This document shows, piece after piece, positions 34,207 through 45,006 of a stretch of 64,000 nucleotides of DNA. Numbering within the stretch: the first letter of the stretch is position 1; every line of letters begins with the position of its first letter. The position numbers and the translations under genes were made by a program. Under the pieces are notes generated by a model. That model searched no databases, had not been told where the DNA came from, and was given only the letters and a program-made list of their open reading frames with translations. Source of the DNA: Calycina herbarum (Eukaryota > Ascomycota > Leotiomycetes > Helotiales > Pezizellaceae); NCBI GenBank assembly GCA_001414485.1, contig LLEY01000053.1, positions 62,001 to 126,000 of the forward strand. Reading direction: 5' to 3'.

Positions 34207-34438
34207 TATCACGATCTATATCTGAAGACAAAGGCACAAGAGTATATGTATATATATTTAAGAATTTAAAGCTATAGTTCTAAGAACGAGGGAATACGGA
34301 ATATATACTCTACGAAAAAGAGGTATTCCTACTAACTATAAAGAGCTTTTAATCTCGTTATAAATCCGTCTAAGCGTTGCAGCTCTGACGGTTACGTATA
34401 GGACCGAGAATCACGTGTTACAGACTAGCGCCGTAACA
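34207..34438 (-). repeat. LTR (3' LTR of the Gypsy element)
   Basis: 232 bases, the same length as the partner at 40080-40311. The differences I can see between the two are nearly all C/T or G/A, with this copy richer in T and A. That is RIP rather than neutral drift, so LTR divergence should not be used as a clock. Confidence 0.88.
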
Positions 34439-36409
34439 TTACCCCTCTTTTTAGAAAAAGCTTATCTATAAGCTTTATGTTATAACTGAATCGTCTATTA
34501 GATGATTGTAATCGTCTATTCTATCCTCCTACGCTCGTATCTAGCTTTGTAAAGCCCTTAGCAGACCAGCGCGGGCTAGATTAGCAAGGTGAAAATCGTG
34601 TAATTTGTATAGGTAATACTTAAAATTCGAGGCTAGATACTACTATAGATTAGGGTTATAGCCTAACTATTAAACCTTATATTAGAGCTTTCTACAAACT
34701 GCTTTTATAGCTAAGACTTCTTCTACTTCCTACTCTTCTTAATCTATAACCTATATTAGCAGGGGTGGTTCGTTTACCTATCTAAGTAACGGATCTATAG
34801 CAGCCTTACAGAGCAGTGACAGGTGGAATACAGGGTATATACAGAAGTGGTCTAGCAGTTCGAGCTAGAAAGAGTATCCTTTACAGGCTGTAATCTAGAA
34901 CGGACCCTCGTTTTGTCTATCTAGCTTATAGCTTAGCTAGTCTGTCTTCTAATTACAAGTCGATACCTAAACAAAGTCGTCTACGTTAAAGTCTACCGCT
35001 CTTTAAATCCGGTTCGCAGACCTTATATAACAGTCTTGTGCTTTACTAACTAATTCCTTTGCTACGGTCTAAGTATTGTACATTCTCTGTACGAGTGCCT
35101 CTATATCGGTCTAGTTAAGCTATTCGTAGACTGTTACAGATTTATCTAGACGGTTCTAATCGAAGGACGTAGTAGCTACGTATCTATTAATTACTTTAAA
35201 GAGCGAGAGCCTACCTAGACTCTTGTGTAGAAGCGTAAGCTAAGCGTAGTCTAGAATAGGGACAAGTTCGCTCTAGTTGTCCTAATAGTAACTAATAAAA
35301 GGCTATAGGCGTTGATTAATCTATTAGTTTATAATTTCGGTTTATCTATCAGTTTATAAGTAGAAAGTAGTAGATAGCTTAAGCTTTATACTAAGGATTC
35401 TATAGAATTTAGACTAGAAAGAAGAAACAAACTATAGTCTATAGTCTAAAACAATGCTTTATAGATAGCCGTAGGTTTAATAGATCTATATAACGTATAT
35501 TCGAGCTATATCTCGAGCTATAACTGTCTTTAGATAGAGGATCGAGACCGATTACTTAGTTAGGCGATCTATAACTACCTATAAGGTATTATAACCTTGT
35601 TTATTAGTAGGGAAAGACTTATAGTCTATAGTAATATACTACTAGGGACGTTCTAGAACTGGTAATAGGTATAAAAACCTAGGTTTACAGTTACGAGGAA
35701 CCGTAGTACGTCGACAGTCTCTGTAGTTACTAATATAGGTTTCTACAGACGTCTGTAAACCTTTCTACTAGTATCTACAGGCAAGGATAGCTACCGTCTT
35801 TGTCTGTCTAGGGTAAGCCGTAGATACTTATACGTAAGCTTCACAGATTAGGTCCGTCCGTAAGGTACCTTAATTAGGAACTACGAGTCTCTTTTACTAA
35901 AGAAGTAAGCCGTTCTCTATTATCTAGTTTTAGTACTCGTGGGTAGCTTTCGTTCGGTTATCTTCTAAGTCTGAAGAGTTATAGTTAGTAGTAAGTAACT
36001 AGTCAACAAGGTTAAGCAAGGGTTCTAAGGTAACTAGGGCTAACGTTATAGGAGGTTCTAATCGAGTAGTAATATATAGATTTAACTAATCAGACGTAAG
36101 TAAGGTTTGTTTTCTTATAAACGCTTTTAGGTTATTTTATAGGTTAACGTCTTAGTCTTAGCGTATTAGCGTATTCGTTTTCTTATTCTACTTACTAGAT
36201 TAAAACATAATTATAAAATAGAACTCTAATAGAAACTCTACTTATCTCGCTTACTACTAGTTTAAGGTTTTAGAGGTTATAAAGTACTCTAAAGCCTTGT
36301 AATCGGTGAAGACCTTAATCTAGGAGCTAGTCTAAGTAAGATCCGCTTGCTATTGTCTAAAAGAGTGTATAATAGCTAATATCTTCTTATCGTAGATTTA
36401 GTAGTTTAG

Positions 36410-37054
36410 CTTAGCAGGGTTTATCGTCTTTAAGAAGTAGCTTACAAGTCTCTATAGTTCGGTTTCAGATATACGTTATAATATTATAGCTATAACTACT
36501 CCGTTAGAAGTGTTAGTCTTAACTATAGTCTCTAAATCGGCTGTAAAGTAGTATAAGAGAGAGGTAGTAACTAAGGCTTCTTTTAACGTGTTAAAAGCCT
36601 TCTTATATTCTAAGTTAAACTTAAATAGTACTTCCTTACTTATAAGATGGTTTAGTAGACGAGTAATCTGTCTATAATCCTGAATAAAACGTTAGTAGAA
36701 GTTGTAAAAACCTAAGAAGGACTAGATACTCTTAATAGTACTAGGATATTTCTAGGAAACGATTACTAAGATCTTCTCTAGGTTAACTTTGATTCTATCT
36801 ATAGAGATAATAAAACTAAGGTACTTTATATAGGTAACGTAGAACTCTGTCTTCTTAATATCCACTTATAGCCTAGCTTTATAAAGCTGTTCTAAGACCT
36901 TATAGACGTGTTTAACGTGTTTAAGCTTATTATTAGAGTATATAAGAATGTTGTTAAGGTAAGCTATATAAAAGTTATTGAGATATTTTATAAGAACGTT
37001 ATTTATATACCTCTGGTACGTAGTAGGACCGTTAGTTAAGCTAAAAGGCAACAC
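36410..37054 (-). pseudogene. Reverse transcriptase/RNase H relic of the Gypsy element
   Basis: On the minus strand the sequence reads PFSLTNGPTTYQRYINNVL, then YIAYLNNILIYS: the polymerase motif YLDD has become YLNN. Further on come SFLGFYNFY.RFI and AFNTLKEALVTTSLLYYF, followed by an RNase H start with the first Asp changed (TNTSNGVV for TDASDGVV). Every change fits G-to-A on the coding strand. In-frame stops occur where Trp is expected. Confidence 0.85.
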
Positions 37055-38344
37055 CTTATATTTAAACGTGTTATAACAGGTCTAAAAGATTATAAGTTCT
37101 TCTAACTCTAGTTCTATATATATATAGTTAAAAGCTTAACGAATGTCGAGCTTTATAAGGATTTTAGTACTAGTAATTCGTATAAGAGTTTCGTCGATTA
37201 GTAGAAGAGGGTACTAGTTCTTACGAGTAAGGTTGTTAAGTTTCTAGTAGTTAATATAGAGCTATAAGCTTCTGTTAGGCTTCTTTATAAACAGTACTAG
37301 AGAGGCGAAAAGGGCGTAGCTAGGAATAATAAACCCTTTATTAAGGTTATTAAGAATATACTACTTTATAGCTAGAAGTTCCTTAGTTGTTATCCTATAT
37401 AATAGGCTATATAATAGGGTATTCGGACTTGTAAGTTCGATCTAGTAGTCGACTTAGTTTCGTAGTAGAGGAAGCTTATCTAAAGCTCTCTTTAAAAAGA
37501 TATCCTTAAAGTCTGTATATTTCTAGCGAACGTTCTGTTCTACTAGTTGTTTATCTAAAGCGTAATCTACTAAAGAGAGCTCTATATATAACCTATCTAT
37601 AAGAGTATAGTCGATCTCTTATAAGCTAGTAGAGAAGACTTTATTATCGCGCTTTTGAAGGTTAAGTTTAAAAGTAGTAGCTCTAATATAATAGATATTA
37701 ATAGCGAAGTCTTCTATAGGTTTATAGATGTCTGTAAGCGAGCTTATAGCCGCTTTACGGTCTATAACTGAACGTTTTCCTAAGAAGGATCGACAACGTT
37801 GTTAGCGGTTAGGAATAAGGACCTGTATTCTATTCTAGGCAGAGACGAGGTCTTGTTAAAAGCTTTCGTCTAGAATTTCCTCGAGAGTAACTAATAGCGG
37901 GGTTTAGCGCTGGCTTTGAGGTAGTATTAAATAGATTAATATAGGTTCTTCTGTAGTATTCTAACAGAGGTCGCGGTTCTCTATATCCTCCTAAGCCTAG
38001 AGGTCTAGTAGGGAGATAGTTATCGATTCCCTAGTAATAGGTATTAAGTAATTAAATCGACGAACTAGGGGAAGGGATTCTAGCTACTTAATCTTATAGC
38101 TACGGACTGCTAACTTTACGTTTACGTCTGTAAGCTATTAATAGCTGATAATAATATTATATCCTTTGATATTAGTAATTAGGAAGGGCGTATTAGTAAA
38201 CTGTCGTCTGTCGATACTTAGCGTTAAGCGAATAACGCGAGTAATCGCTAGTCCTTTATGTCTATTAAACCCTATAATTGATATTACGTGTAATAGCTTT
38301 TCTATAGCCTATCTATAATATTAACTTAACTAGTTAGCTAAAGC

Positions 38345-38710
38345 TGTGTTAATAAATAGCTATCTATTCGCTCTAGTATTAATAAGTCTAGTAGTATTAA
38401 AAGTATATCTATTCTTAATTAAAGTATATATAGTTATAAAAGCCTTTCCGCCTATTATACGACTTAGATTAAGAGGTTGAGATCTAAGTTTGTTTTACTC
38501 TAAAGAGGAGACTTGCTTTAGAGCTATTCTTTTCCTAAGTCCTTATAGACGAGTTCCTTATTAGTCGATTCTTCTCCAGACGCTTGTAGTCCGTAGGAGT
38601 CCGTAAGCGAGTTTTCAGCGTCTTCTAATAGCTTAATAGCTGTAGAGGGTTTTCGAGGAAGAGGGTATTTACTAGCGTAGTGCCTAGGTTCATCGTAATT
38701 ATAATAGATA
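38345..38710 (-). pseudogene. Gag zinc-knuckle and retropepsin relic of the Gypsy element
   Basis: On the minus strand at about 38666-38704, a CCHC knuckle reads YNYDEPRHYASKY, so the cysteines became tyrosines (TGT to TAT). At about 38365-38385 the protease active site reads NTRA where DTGA is expected, followed by a stop in place of Trp. Both are exact RIP outcomes. Confidence 0.7.
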
Positions 38711-40079
38711 ACGTCTGCTATATCCTAGACAGGAGTTGTACTCTTACGAGTGGGTAAAGGAGTCTTACGGTCCGTAACTAGAGAGTAACGGACCGGGCTT
38801 TGGGTTAGTGGATAACTAATAGCAGTACGTAGAGCCGGAAGTTGGTAAGTTGATCTGTAGCCGGTAAGGAAACCTCTTATAGATAGGCGGCGGTTGTAGC
38901 GAGCTATGAGGCGTTCCTTGATAGTTACCCCGTCTTAATAGACAGAGTAATAGCGGTTATATAACTGGTTAAAGGTTGCTAGGGTGGTTTAGACTGGCGA
39001 GATGCTTACTTAGAGAGCTAGTATAAGCTTCTGGTATAAATCTTTAGACTACTTACTTGACGGGATATAAGCCTTAGTTGTAAGGCTTAAGAAGGTTGCT
39101 TTAAACATAGTAAAAGTCTCGTCCTCTTATATCAAGAGTTTATAGAAGACCTTACGGGCCTCTACGGCTTCGTTACTATCTACGAATAAGGTATCTAGAT
39201 GTGTAAGTATATCTATAACGTCTGTAAATGAGGTAGAGGAACCGAAATCCATCTATGGTTCTAGGTGCTCTTATGCTACGCTGGAAGTAGCTATAAAGAC
39301 GAAGGTAAGTTTGTTTTATTCGTTCTTAAAGAGGTTCTTTCTTATTTTGCTAGCTAGGATAATCCGCTAGGCCTTATATAATAGGGAGATGCTGTTCTTA
39401 AGTTTCTCGCTATCTTAGAACTTACGAGTAGAATTGTTAGAACTAAATCGGGAACGGGAGGAGTTGGTAGTGGCCTCTTAGAGGGCTTGCGTATACTCGC
39501 GGCTTAGGAGAGGGTTGTTAGAGTGGTTTATAAGCAACGGGGTTTAGTAGAGTTATATATATAAAGAGAGGATTTTAGCCTATAAACAAACGTTTTCGTC
39601 CGCAGAAGGCTCGCTTATCGCAGGAAAGGCAGGCAAGGGAGGGGCGACTCTAGGGGTGTTATCCGGTTATTAAGGCTCGGTTTAAGACGAGCTAGTAGGT
39701 GTCTTCCCTTTTCTACCACGACCACTTCGAGTGTCGGCTATTATATTATTAGAAAGGAAGGAGGAGAAGGTAGGGAGAGGTTATAAAAAAAAAAGGTTGT
39801 ACAGGCCGTTATAGGCGTGTCTTTCGAGGAGATGAGTCGTTACGGACACAGAGATGCTCGAGGGATCCGTTTATAGGAAGAGGGGCCGTTATAGGCAGAA
39901 GAGGCAGGCCGTTACAGGCGTGCTTGTCGAAGAGATAAGTCGTTACAGACGCAGAGATGCTCGAGGGATAGTCGTAGTTACACTATTACGAGTATAAGAT
40001 CTTCTAGCTGTTATAAGCATAGAATCCGGTTAATATTATAGTCCTTTATAGAGAGTTAGGTTATTTCAGCTTTAAATAA

Positions 40080-40311
40080 TATCACGATCTATATCTAAAG
40101 GTAAAGGCACAAGAGTATATGTGTATATATTCGAGAATTTAAAGCTACAGTTCTAAGAACGAGGGAATGCGGAATATATACCCTACGAAAAAGGGGTATT
40201 CCTACTAACTGTAAAGAGCCTTTAATCTCGTCATAAATCCGTCCAAGCGTTGCGGCTCTGACGGTCACGTGTAGGACCGAGAATCACGTGTTACGGACCA
40301 GCGCCGTAACA
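40080..40311 (-). repeat. LTR (5' LTR of the Gypsy element)
   Basis: 232 bases, followed at the right by the target duplication CTAAT (40312-40316). It keeps more C and G than the left LTR, so it was hit less by RIP. It has the same TATCACGATCT plus-strand start as its partner. Confidence 0.88.
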
Positions 40312-41077
40312 CTAATTAACTTAGGATCTTTATATAAGGCTCTTTGAAAGTTATAAACGCGATTAAAATACGTCTTTAGCTCTAGTTATTAAACTACGAA
40401 TTGTTCTACCTAGCGCTTTCTAACGTGTTTTACTCTATACGTCTCGAGGAGGTAATTTACTATATCTTCTATATTAGCTAGCTAAGACGAAAACCCTCTA
40501 GAATCTCGATTAAATATATATCGAATAATTATTTCCTCTTCTAATTTCGTTAGCTTTAAACAATTGGGTTTAGTATCGCTACGAGAAGGTCAGCTGTTTA
40601 TTCTAAGACAAAGAGTAGATTTAGGAACTTTATAGATTTTTATAGCGTTTCTATAGCTTAATTTTCGTTTAGATGTTTAAATAGCTTTAATAGCTAATAT
40701 AATTCGTACTTCTTAAGTTTAGACTTGTATTATAGAAGAAGAAAACGCATGTTAAAGTAGTAGGGTAGTAAATTCGGTAAAAGTGCGCAGCTCGGTGATG
40801 TTCGCAGCTCGGTGATGGATCACGTTATATAATCGACAAAGTTATTATATTTCTCTTATACTATTTAACTAATAATAGAACAAGTCTCACAACCCACACA
40901 AACATTAAGAACAAGTCAAGGGCACTATTGATATATTCCCCTAATTTCCTGTCAAGATGCATGGTTCCGTGAAACCCATACATCCCATCCATGCGTCCCC
41001 GCAAAAAAAATGCGACATACCACCATAAAAACGCCCCAAAATGCATTCAAAAATGACAAAAATCCCACGCCTACCAT

Positions 41078-43447
41078 TCACTTCGGTCGTCTTAAGGGAT
41101 GAGCCTCCGTATTTCTATCCCTCAAAGTCAGCAACAAATCATTAACCCTTCCCTCACATCCCCTTCCCTTCACTCCCTCGTCCCCTCGCCCACCAACCAC
41201 AACAACCCCCAAACACCACACCAACCACCAAACCAAAAAAGGGAGGGGGAAAAAGAACACTTACAAAACATATTCATCCAAATTAACCACACTCGGCTCA
41301 CTATACAGCAAGTAAAAGTACTTCAACGTCTCCGCCAACCAGAAAGATTCCATCTCATCGACCTTCACGGGAAGCGCGTCCATCACATTATCGATAGCTG
41401 AGTGAGCGAGATCGGTCTTCGTGTGGGCCATGATGGATTTGAACATGTCCCAACCGGAATTCGCCCAGTAAGGGTCGGCGGTTATGCGGTGGAGGATGAA
41501 GACGGATTCTATGGCTTCGGGTCTAGTGGTTTTATTAGGTTTTGAGTTGCGATGGGAGTCTGGCTAGGAGAATGGGATGGAGAGCATTTCATGAGAGAAT
41601 GTAGGGCCAGGAATACGGTGACGGGGAACTCTTTGGTCGAACAAAAAAAACAGAACAGCAAGTTTAATTTTACAAATGAACGCAATTTCGGCATAATTTG
41701 TATATTCACGAAAGGCAAAACAAAACAAAAGGCAAAATCGGGGAAGGTCGAACATGGAAGAGCAGCGAAGGAGGGGAAATTGAAAAGCACACACCTCAAA
41801 AGATACCTTCCGTCTTGAATACCAGTCATCCCAGGCGCTAGCTTGCTGTACAGAACTTTATCCCGGATTGTCGTCTCATCTCCGGCAGGATCAATAGCCT
41901 TCATCCAAGTCTTCTGACTCCAGGGACAAGTTTTCTTACTCTTGCAAGGAACAGTCGTAAAGGTTTCCGGCATAATTCCAGAAACGGTACTTCTGTAAGC
42001 CCAAACACAGCCATCCGCAAGTCTAGCTCCATCTTTCACATCATCTGGCTTGTTGAAGATCTTTCCTGCAATGGCTACCATTCCTCCGGTAAAGCATGTA
42101 AGATGTTGGAGTTCAGGGTTCAATTTCAGGGGCTGTCCAGGGGCTCGGGTAACGGATCCTGAGATTAGAATATCCTCGTCTCCCATTGTCATAGGTCGGA
42201 AGAAGAGATCTTTTCTTGCGACAGCCATGAATTTTTCGTACATGACGCGGTATGTTTGGTCTTTTCCGCCGAGCATCATGTATTGCTTTGGAAGGTATTC
42301 ATAAGTCGAATCTGCTAAAGCCCCCAATGTGTACAATTCTTCTGATCCTTCAAACGGAGAACCAAGGGCAATTGTCTGATTTATCTTGGTGGAATCAACC
42401 GTCGCAGGCCACATCCCGGGCAACCCTGTATTATCCTGCCATTTCTCCAATTCATTCATCACCCTTTGTATCGCGTCAAAGTATTTTTCGTTTCCAGTAA
42501 TTTGTGCCAATCGAGTAAATTCGAGGGAAAGGGATCCGAGTACAGCGAGGACAATGCTCCGACTGGGCATGTGATTGTTTACACTGGGGTCAGTTCTAGT
42601 ACCTAGTTAGCATGCATTCCCGGAAAGAGACAAAAATAGTACATACGCAGACCAGATGTAATGAGGAGTGGGCATTCGATTTGGAGTATCAAAAGCTGTG
42701 TATAGAACCTCTGCCAATTCGACCGATTTCTCAATCAAAATGGGGTATTTCCCACCACTGAGATCCCACGCAGCCAGCATGCCCCCCAAATGTCGAATAG
42801 TGGTCTCAAACAAATTAATCTGGCAGTCCTCCTTGTGTGTAAAATCGAGCTTCGCGACGTCCTTCAATGCCAATTCAAATTCGTCGTATAGCTCCATAAT
42901 CCACAACGTATCCAGCGCATCAACCAATGTTGCAGCCCAGCCACAAAATGGTGTCTTGTATCCGCCATTAATGGGCTTCAATTCATCTTGCCCCCATGCC
43001 TCCTTCTTGTATCCCTTCCAGGCGTGTAGGAACGCCTTTTTAACCTCGTTCAATCGACCCAATCGCACCTGTTTCGCCTTTGCGCTTTCTGGAACAAGCT
43101 CATGTTGGATCTTTGACACTTTCTTCGACCCGCGAGGGAGAGGGATTGGGGATTCCACTGGGTACCGTTCAGGTCGTACGGGAGCTGATACAAAGTTCAA
43201 TTCGATGTGCGAGGAGGAGAAGGAATCGTGGAAGAAGTAGATGATGGCTAGCAGGAAGATGGCCAGTCCTGCACCCCGAACTACCTTCCGCGCGGGGCTT
43301 CTGCGCATCACCGACGCCTGTGGGGAACGACCGCGTTAGTAACGTGTTACTGTGGGGAGATGGAGGATATATTGCCAGACGTACCATGTACGAGTCGTCG
43401 AAACCTCGCACATGAATGCTGAGGTTGTCTTTGTCTTTGTATTGCAT
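41078..43447 (-). CDS. GH47 class I alpha-1,2-mannosidase
   Basis: Five exons, 43385-43447, 42647-43317, 41795-42595, 41265-41522 and 41078-41114, keep one frame for 609 residues; the last intron-exon step restores the conserved end NTEAHPLRRPK. It is a type II membrane protein: short cytosolic N-terminus, TM anchor AGLAIFLLAIIYFF, then a lumenal catalytic (alpha/alpha)7 barrel. GH47 markers: AFLHAWKGYKKEAWGQDELKP, GWAATLVDALDTLWIM, HLGGMLAAWDL, NNHMPSRS, GDEDILISGS, HLTCFTGGM and SVFILHRITADPYWA. It trims alpha-1,2-mannose from N-glycans in the ER or Golgi (or in ERAD). Subgroup (MNS1, Golgi or EDEM type) is open; conserved HLTCF with its Cys favours a processing enzyme. Its stop is 250 bases from the transposon border, yet it looks intact. 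Confidence 0.88.
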
Positions 43448-43816
43448 CTCGATTCGTCTCCCGGTATAAGAATTGAGATTTTGTTCTTAGGAAAGAACGA
43501 AGGGACCTGGAGCTGAAACCCAGGAAGCTCAAGAGGCAGGAGCCACCATAGCCGATACACCACACGTTCCCAACTGACCCGACACCTTGGCAGCGAAATT
43601 TATTAAATGGACAGATTAGCCGCAAAGCGAACAAGAGCAGTGCCCTTAATAGGTCATGTACGGAAGTATTTACACGAATAGCCCTTTTTCTGCAGGGGCT
43701 CGGCAGTATATTTTGGTTTGGGGGTGAGATTTACCTAAAAGGTAAGGTTAATAGACGTTGACAGGAATAGTCCCCACAAACTACCTGGAATGGAAAGTTA
43801 TCGGCCGTCAAAGGTA

Positions 43817-44061
43817 CACCAGGGGTTGTACTCATTCGTGGGACAGATTGTACTTAGTACTTAGGAACACTAAATCTCATCTAAGCAGTAAACAATCAAA
43901 GCAAATCCTATACATATTACTTAGATATTCAGCGAATACTTAACCAAAGATATTCTACCTAGAAAAGATAAAAGGTAGTAGTAAATAAAAAGATTTAGAA
44001 GCAGTTTGGTGTTCCTAAACCAAGCACAATCTGTCCCACGAACGAGTACACTCCCTGGTGG
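43817..44061. mobile_element. MITE with about 55-bp imperfect TIRs, TA target
   Basis: Left arm 43817-43880 (starts CACCAGGGGTTGTACTC) and right arm about 43995-44061 are inverted copies sharing TTCGTGGGACAGATTGT and then TTAGGAACAC. Both ends are flanked by TA (43815-43816, 44062-44063). The inside is AT-rich and too short for a transposase. It is therefore a non-autonomous mariner-type element, about 245 bases, lying between the mannosidase promoter and the DUF1857 stop. Confidence 0.75.
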
Positions 44062-44165
44062 TATGTATAAAAATACTGTGCGATCGAGCACATTGGTTGC
44101 CAAAATTCCATTAATTTCCCTTTCATAATCAATTATTTCACTCCGTTATCCCTTCAGATTCGGTA

Positions 44166-44645
44166 TCAAAACTTCCCACTCTTCACCAACTCCCTCATAA
44201 CAGAAATCGTCCCATTAACTGCCATCTTACTCATCCCCTTCTGTTTCTCCGTCAAAGCCTTCAACTCCTCCTCCGTCTTCCCAGGGTGTTTCCACTCAAA
44301 AATATAAGTCATATACAACTCCCCCTCCTCCCCCTCACTGATAACATTCTGCACCTTGCTTCCATCAACTTGCACGAATTCCACCCTTGAATCGCCAAAA
44401 GCCGTGACGGTCTCAGTGGCTTTTCGCTGGTCGGCGACGAAAACAACTTCTCGAACTGTGACGGGGTTTCCTGATTTTTGGTCGATGGACTCGGAGAGGA
44501 CGGTTGTGGAGGAGATTCCCCCTGGGACGAAGGTCTGAGCCGATTTGATCTTGAGTTGGAGCATAGACCAGATTTGTGAGCGGGTGAGGATTGGGGTTGC
44601 GCCTGAGGGGTTGATGGGCGCTGTGAAGGCGGTGTTTGTTGCCAT
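44166..44645 (-). CDS. DUF1857 (SRPBCC/START-like) protein
   Basis: Single exon, 159 residues, start ATG at 44645. The order ILTRSQIWSMLQLKIKSAQTFVPGG, then TVREVVFVADQRKATETV, then YMTYIFEWKHPGKTEEE and a C-terminal long helix matches the DUF1857 family of fungi and bacteria. This is a helix-grip (SRPBCC) fold that could bind a small hydrophobic ligand in its cavity. No signal or membrane segment, so probably cytosolic. Specific function not known. Confidence 0.82.
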   Translation of the reverse strand: MATNTAFTAPINPSGATPILTRSQIWSMLQLKIKSAQTFVPGGISSTTVLSESIDQKSGNPVTVREVVFVADQRKATETVTAFGDSRVEFVQVDGSKVQNVISEGEEGELYMTYIFEWKHPGKTEEELKALTEKQKGMSKMAVNGTISVMRELVKSGKF

Positions 44646-45004
44646 TTTGAAGGATTTTGTGAGTTTTGAGGTCTTGTTGGTGGTTTTTCTTTCTTGTTCG
44701 ATGTGGCGTTAATGCGATGAGGATGAGATGATGCTGAGATATGGTACTTCTTTCCTTTACTTATATACTCGAGCCATCGGTGACGAGTTGGATTACCAAG
44801 TCTAAGAATGAATCAATTGCAGACCGCTGTTGAGAAACCATTCGCACCTTCGCTCAAAAGATTTACCTCGGACGTCCGAGAGCCTTCGCCCGAGAAGAAG
44901 CGACTAAAATGATTTATAAAATTGTTTTCGAACTTTCTGGTTTTCTTCTTATGTCTCCGAGAGGAACCTTGGGGAAGTCTCCGAGAGCCCCAATGGCACC
45001 CCTG
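44646..45004. other. Promoter of the DUF1857 gene and left flank of the pogo element
   Basis: About 360 bases. A short minus-strand open frame at 44813-45040 runs into the transposon end and is not convincing. Nothing else seen. Confidence 0.45.
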
Positions 45005-45006
45005 TA

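Larger units (their letters stand above)
34207..40311 (-). mobile_element. Ty3/Gypsy LTR retrotransposon, complete but RIP-killed
   Basis: It spans 6105 bases between two 232-bp LTRs, with the 5-bp target duplication CTAAT at 34202-34206 and 40312-40316. It lies on the minus strand: the LTR reads TGTTACGGCGC.. and ends ..GTGATA, where CA became TA by RIP. Next to the left LTR, a polypurine tract (AAAAAGAGGGG) is visible on the minus strand. Gag zinc knuckle, aspartic protease, reverse transcriptase and RNase H lie in that order, and the pol order fits Gypsy. All frames are full of stops. It sits inside the pogo-like element, so it inserted later. Confidence 0.88.
33583..40825 (-). mobile_element. 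RIP-decayed Tc1/mariner (pogo-like) transposon, split by a Gypsy insertion
   Basis: The ends are terminal inverted repeats of about 50 bp (ACGTGATCCATCACCGAGCT type at the right end, RIP-changed at the left), each containing the 11-mer CACCGAGCTGC or its decayed form twice. A TA dinucleotide flanks both ends (33581-33582 and 40826-40827), the mariner-type target duplication. On the minus strand near 40370-40570, decayed codons read like a fungal pogo/Fot transposase: LEEEIIIRYIFNLDSRGF, NYLLETYRVKHVRKR and AYNFQRALYKDPK-like blocks with many stops. Without the inserted retrotransposon it is only about 1.13 kb, shorter than a complete pogo-type element, so part of the coding region has been lost. 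Confidence 0.75.

Noticed and set aside
33583..40825. A CRISPR-like or tandem-repeat array in the AT-rich block
   Set aside because: No regular spacing; the repeats are LTRs and TIRs, and the organism is a eukaryote.
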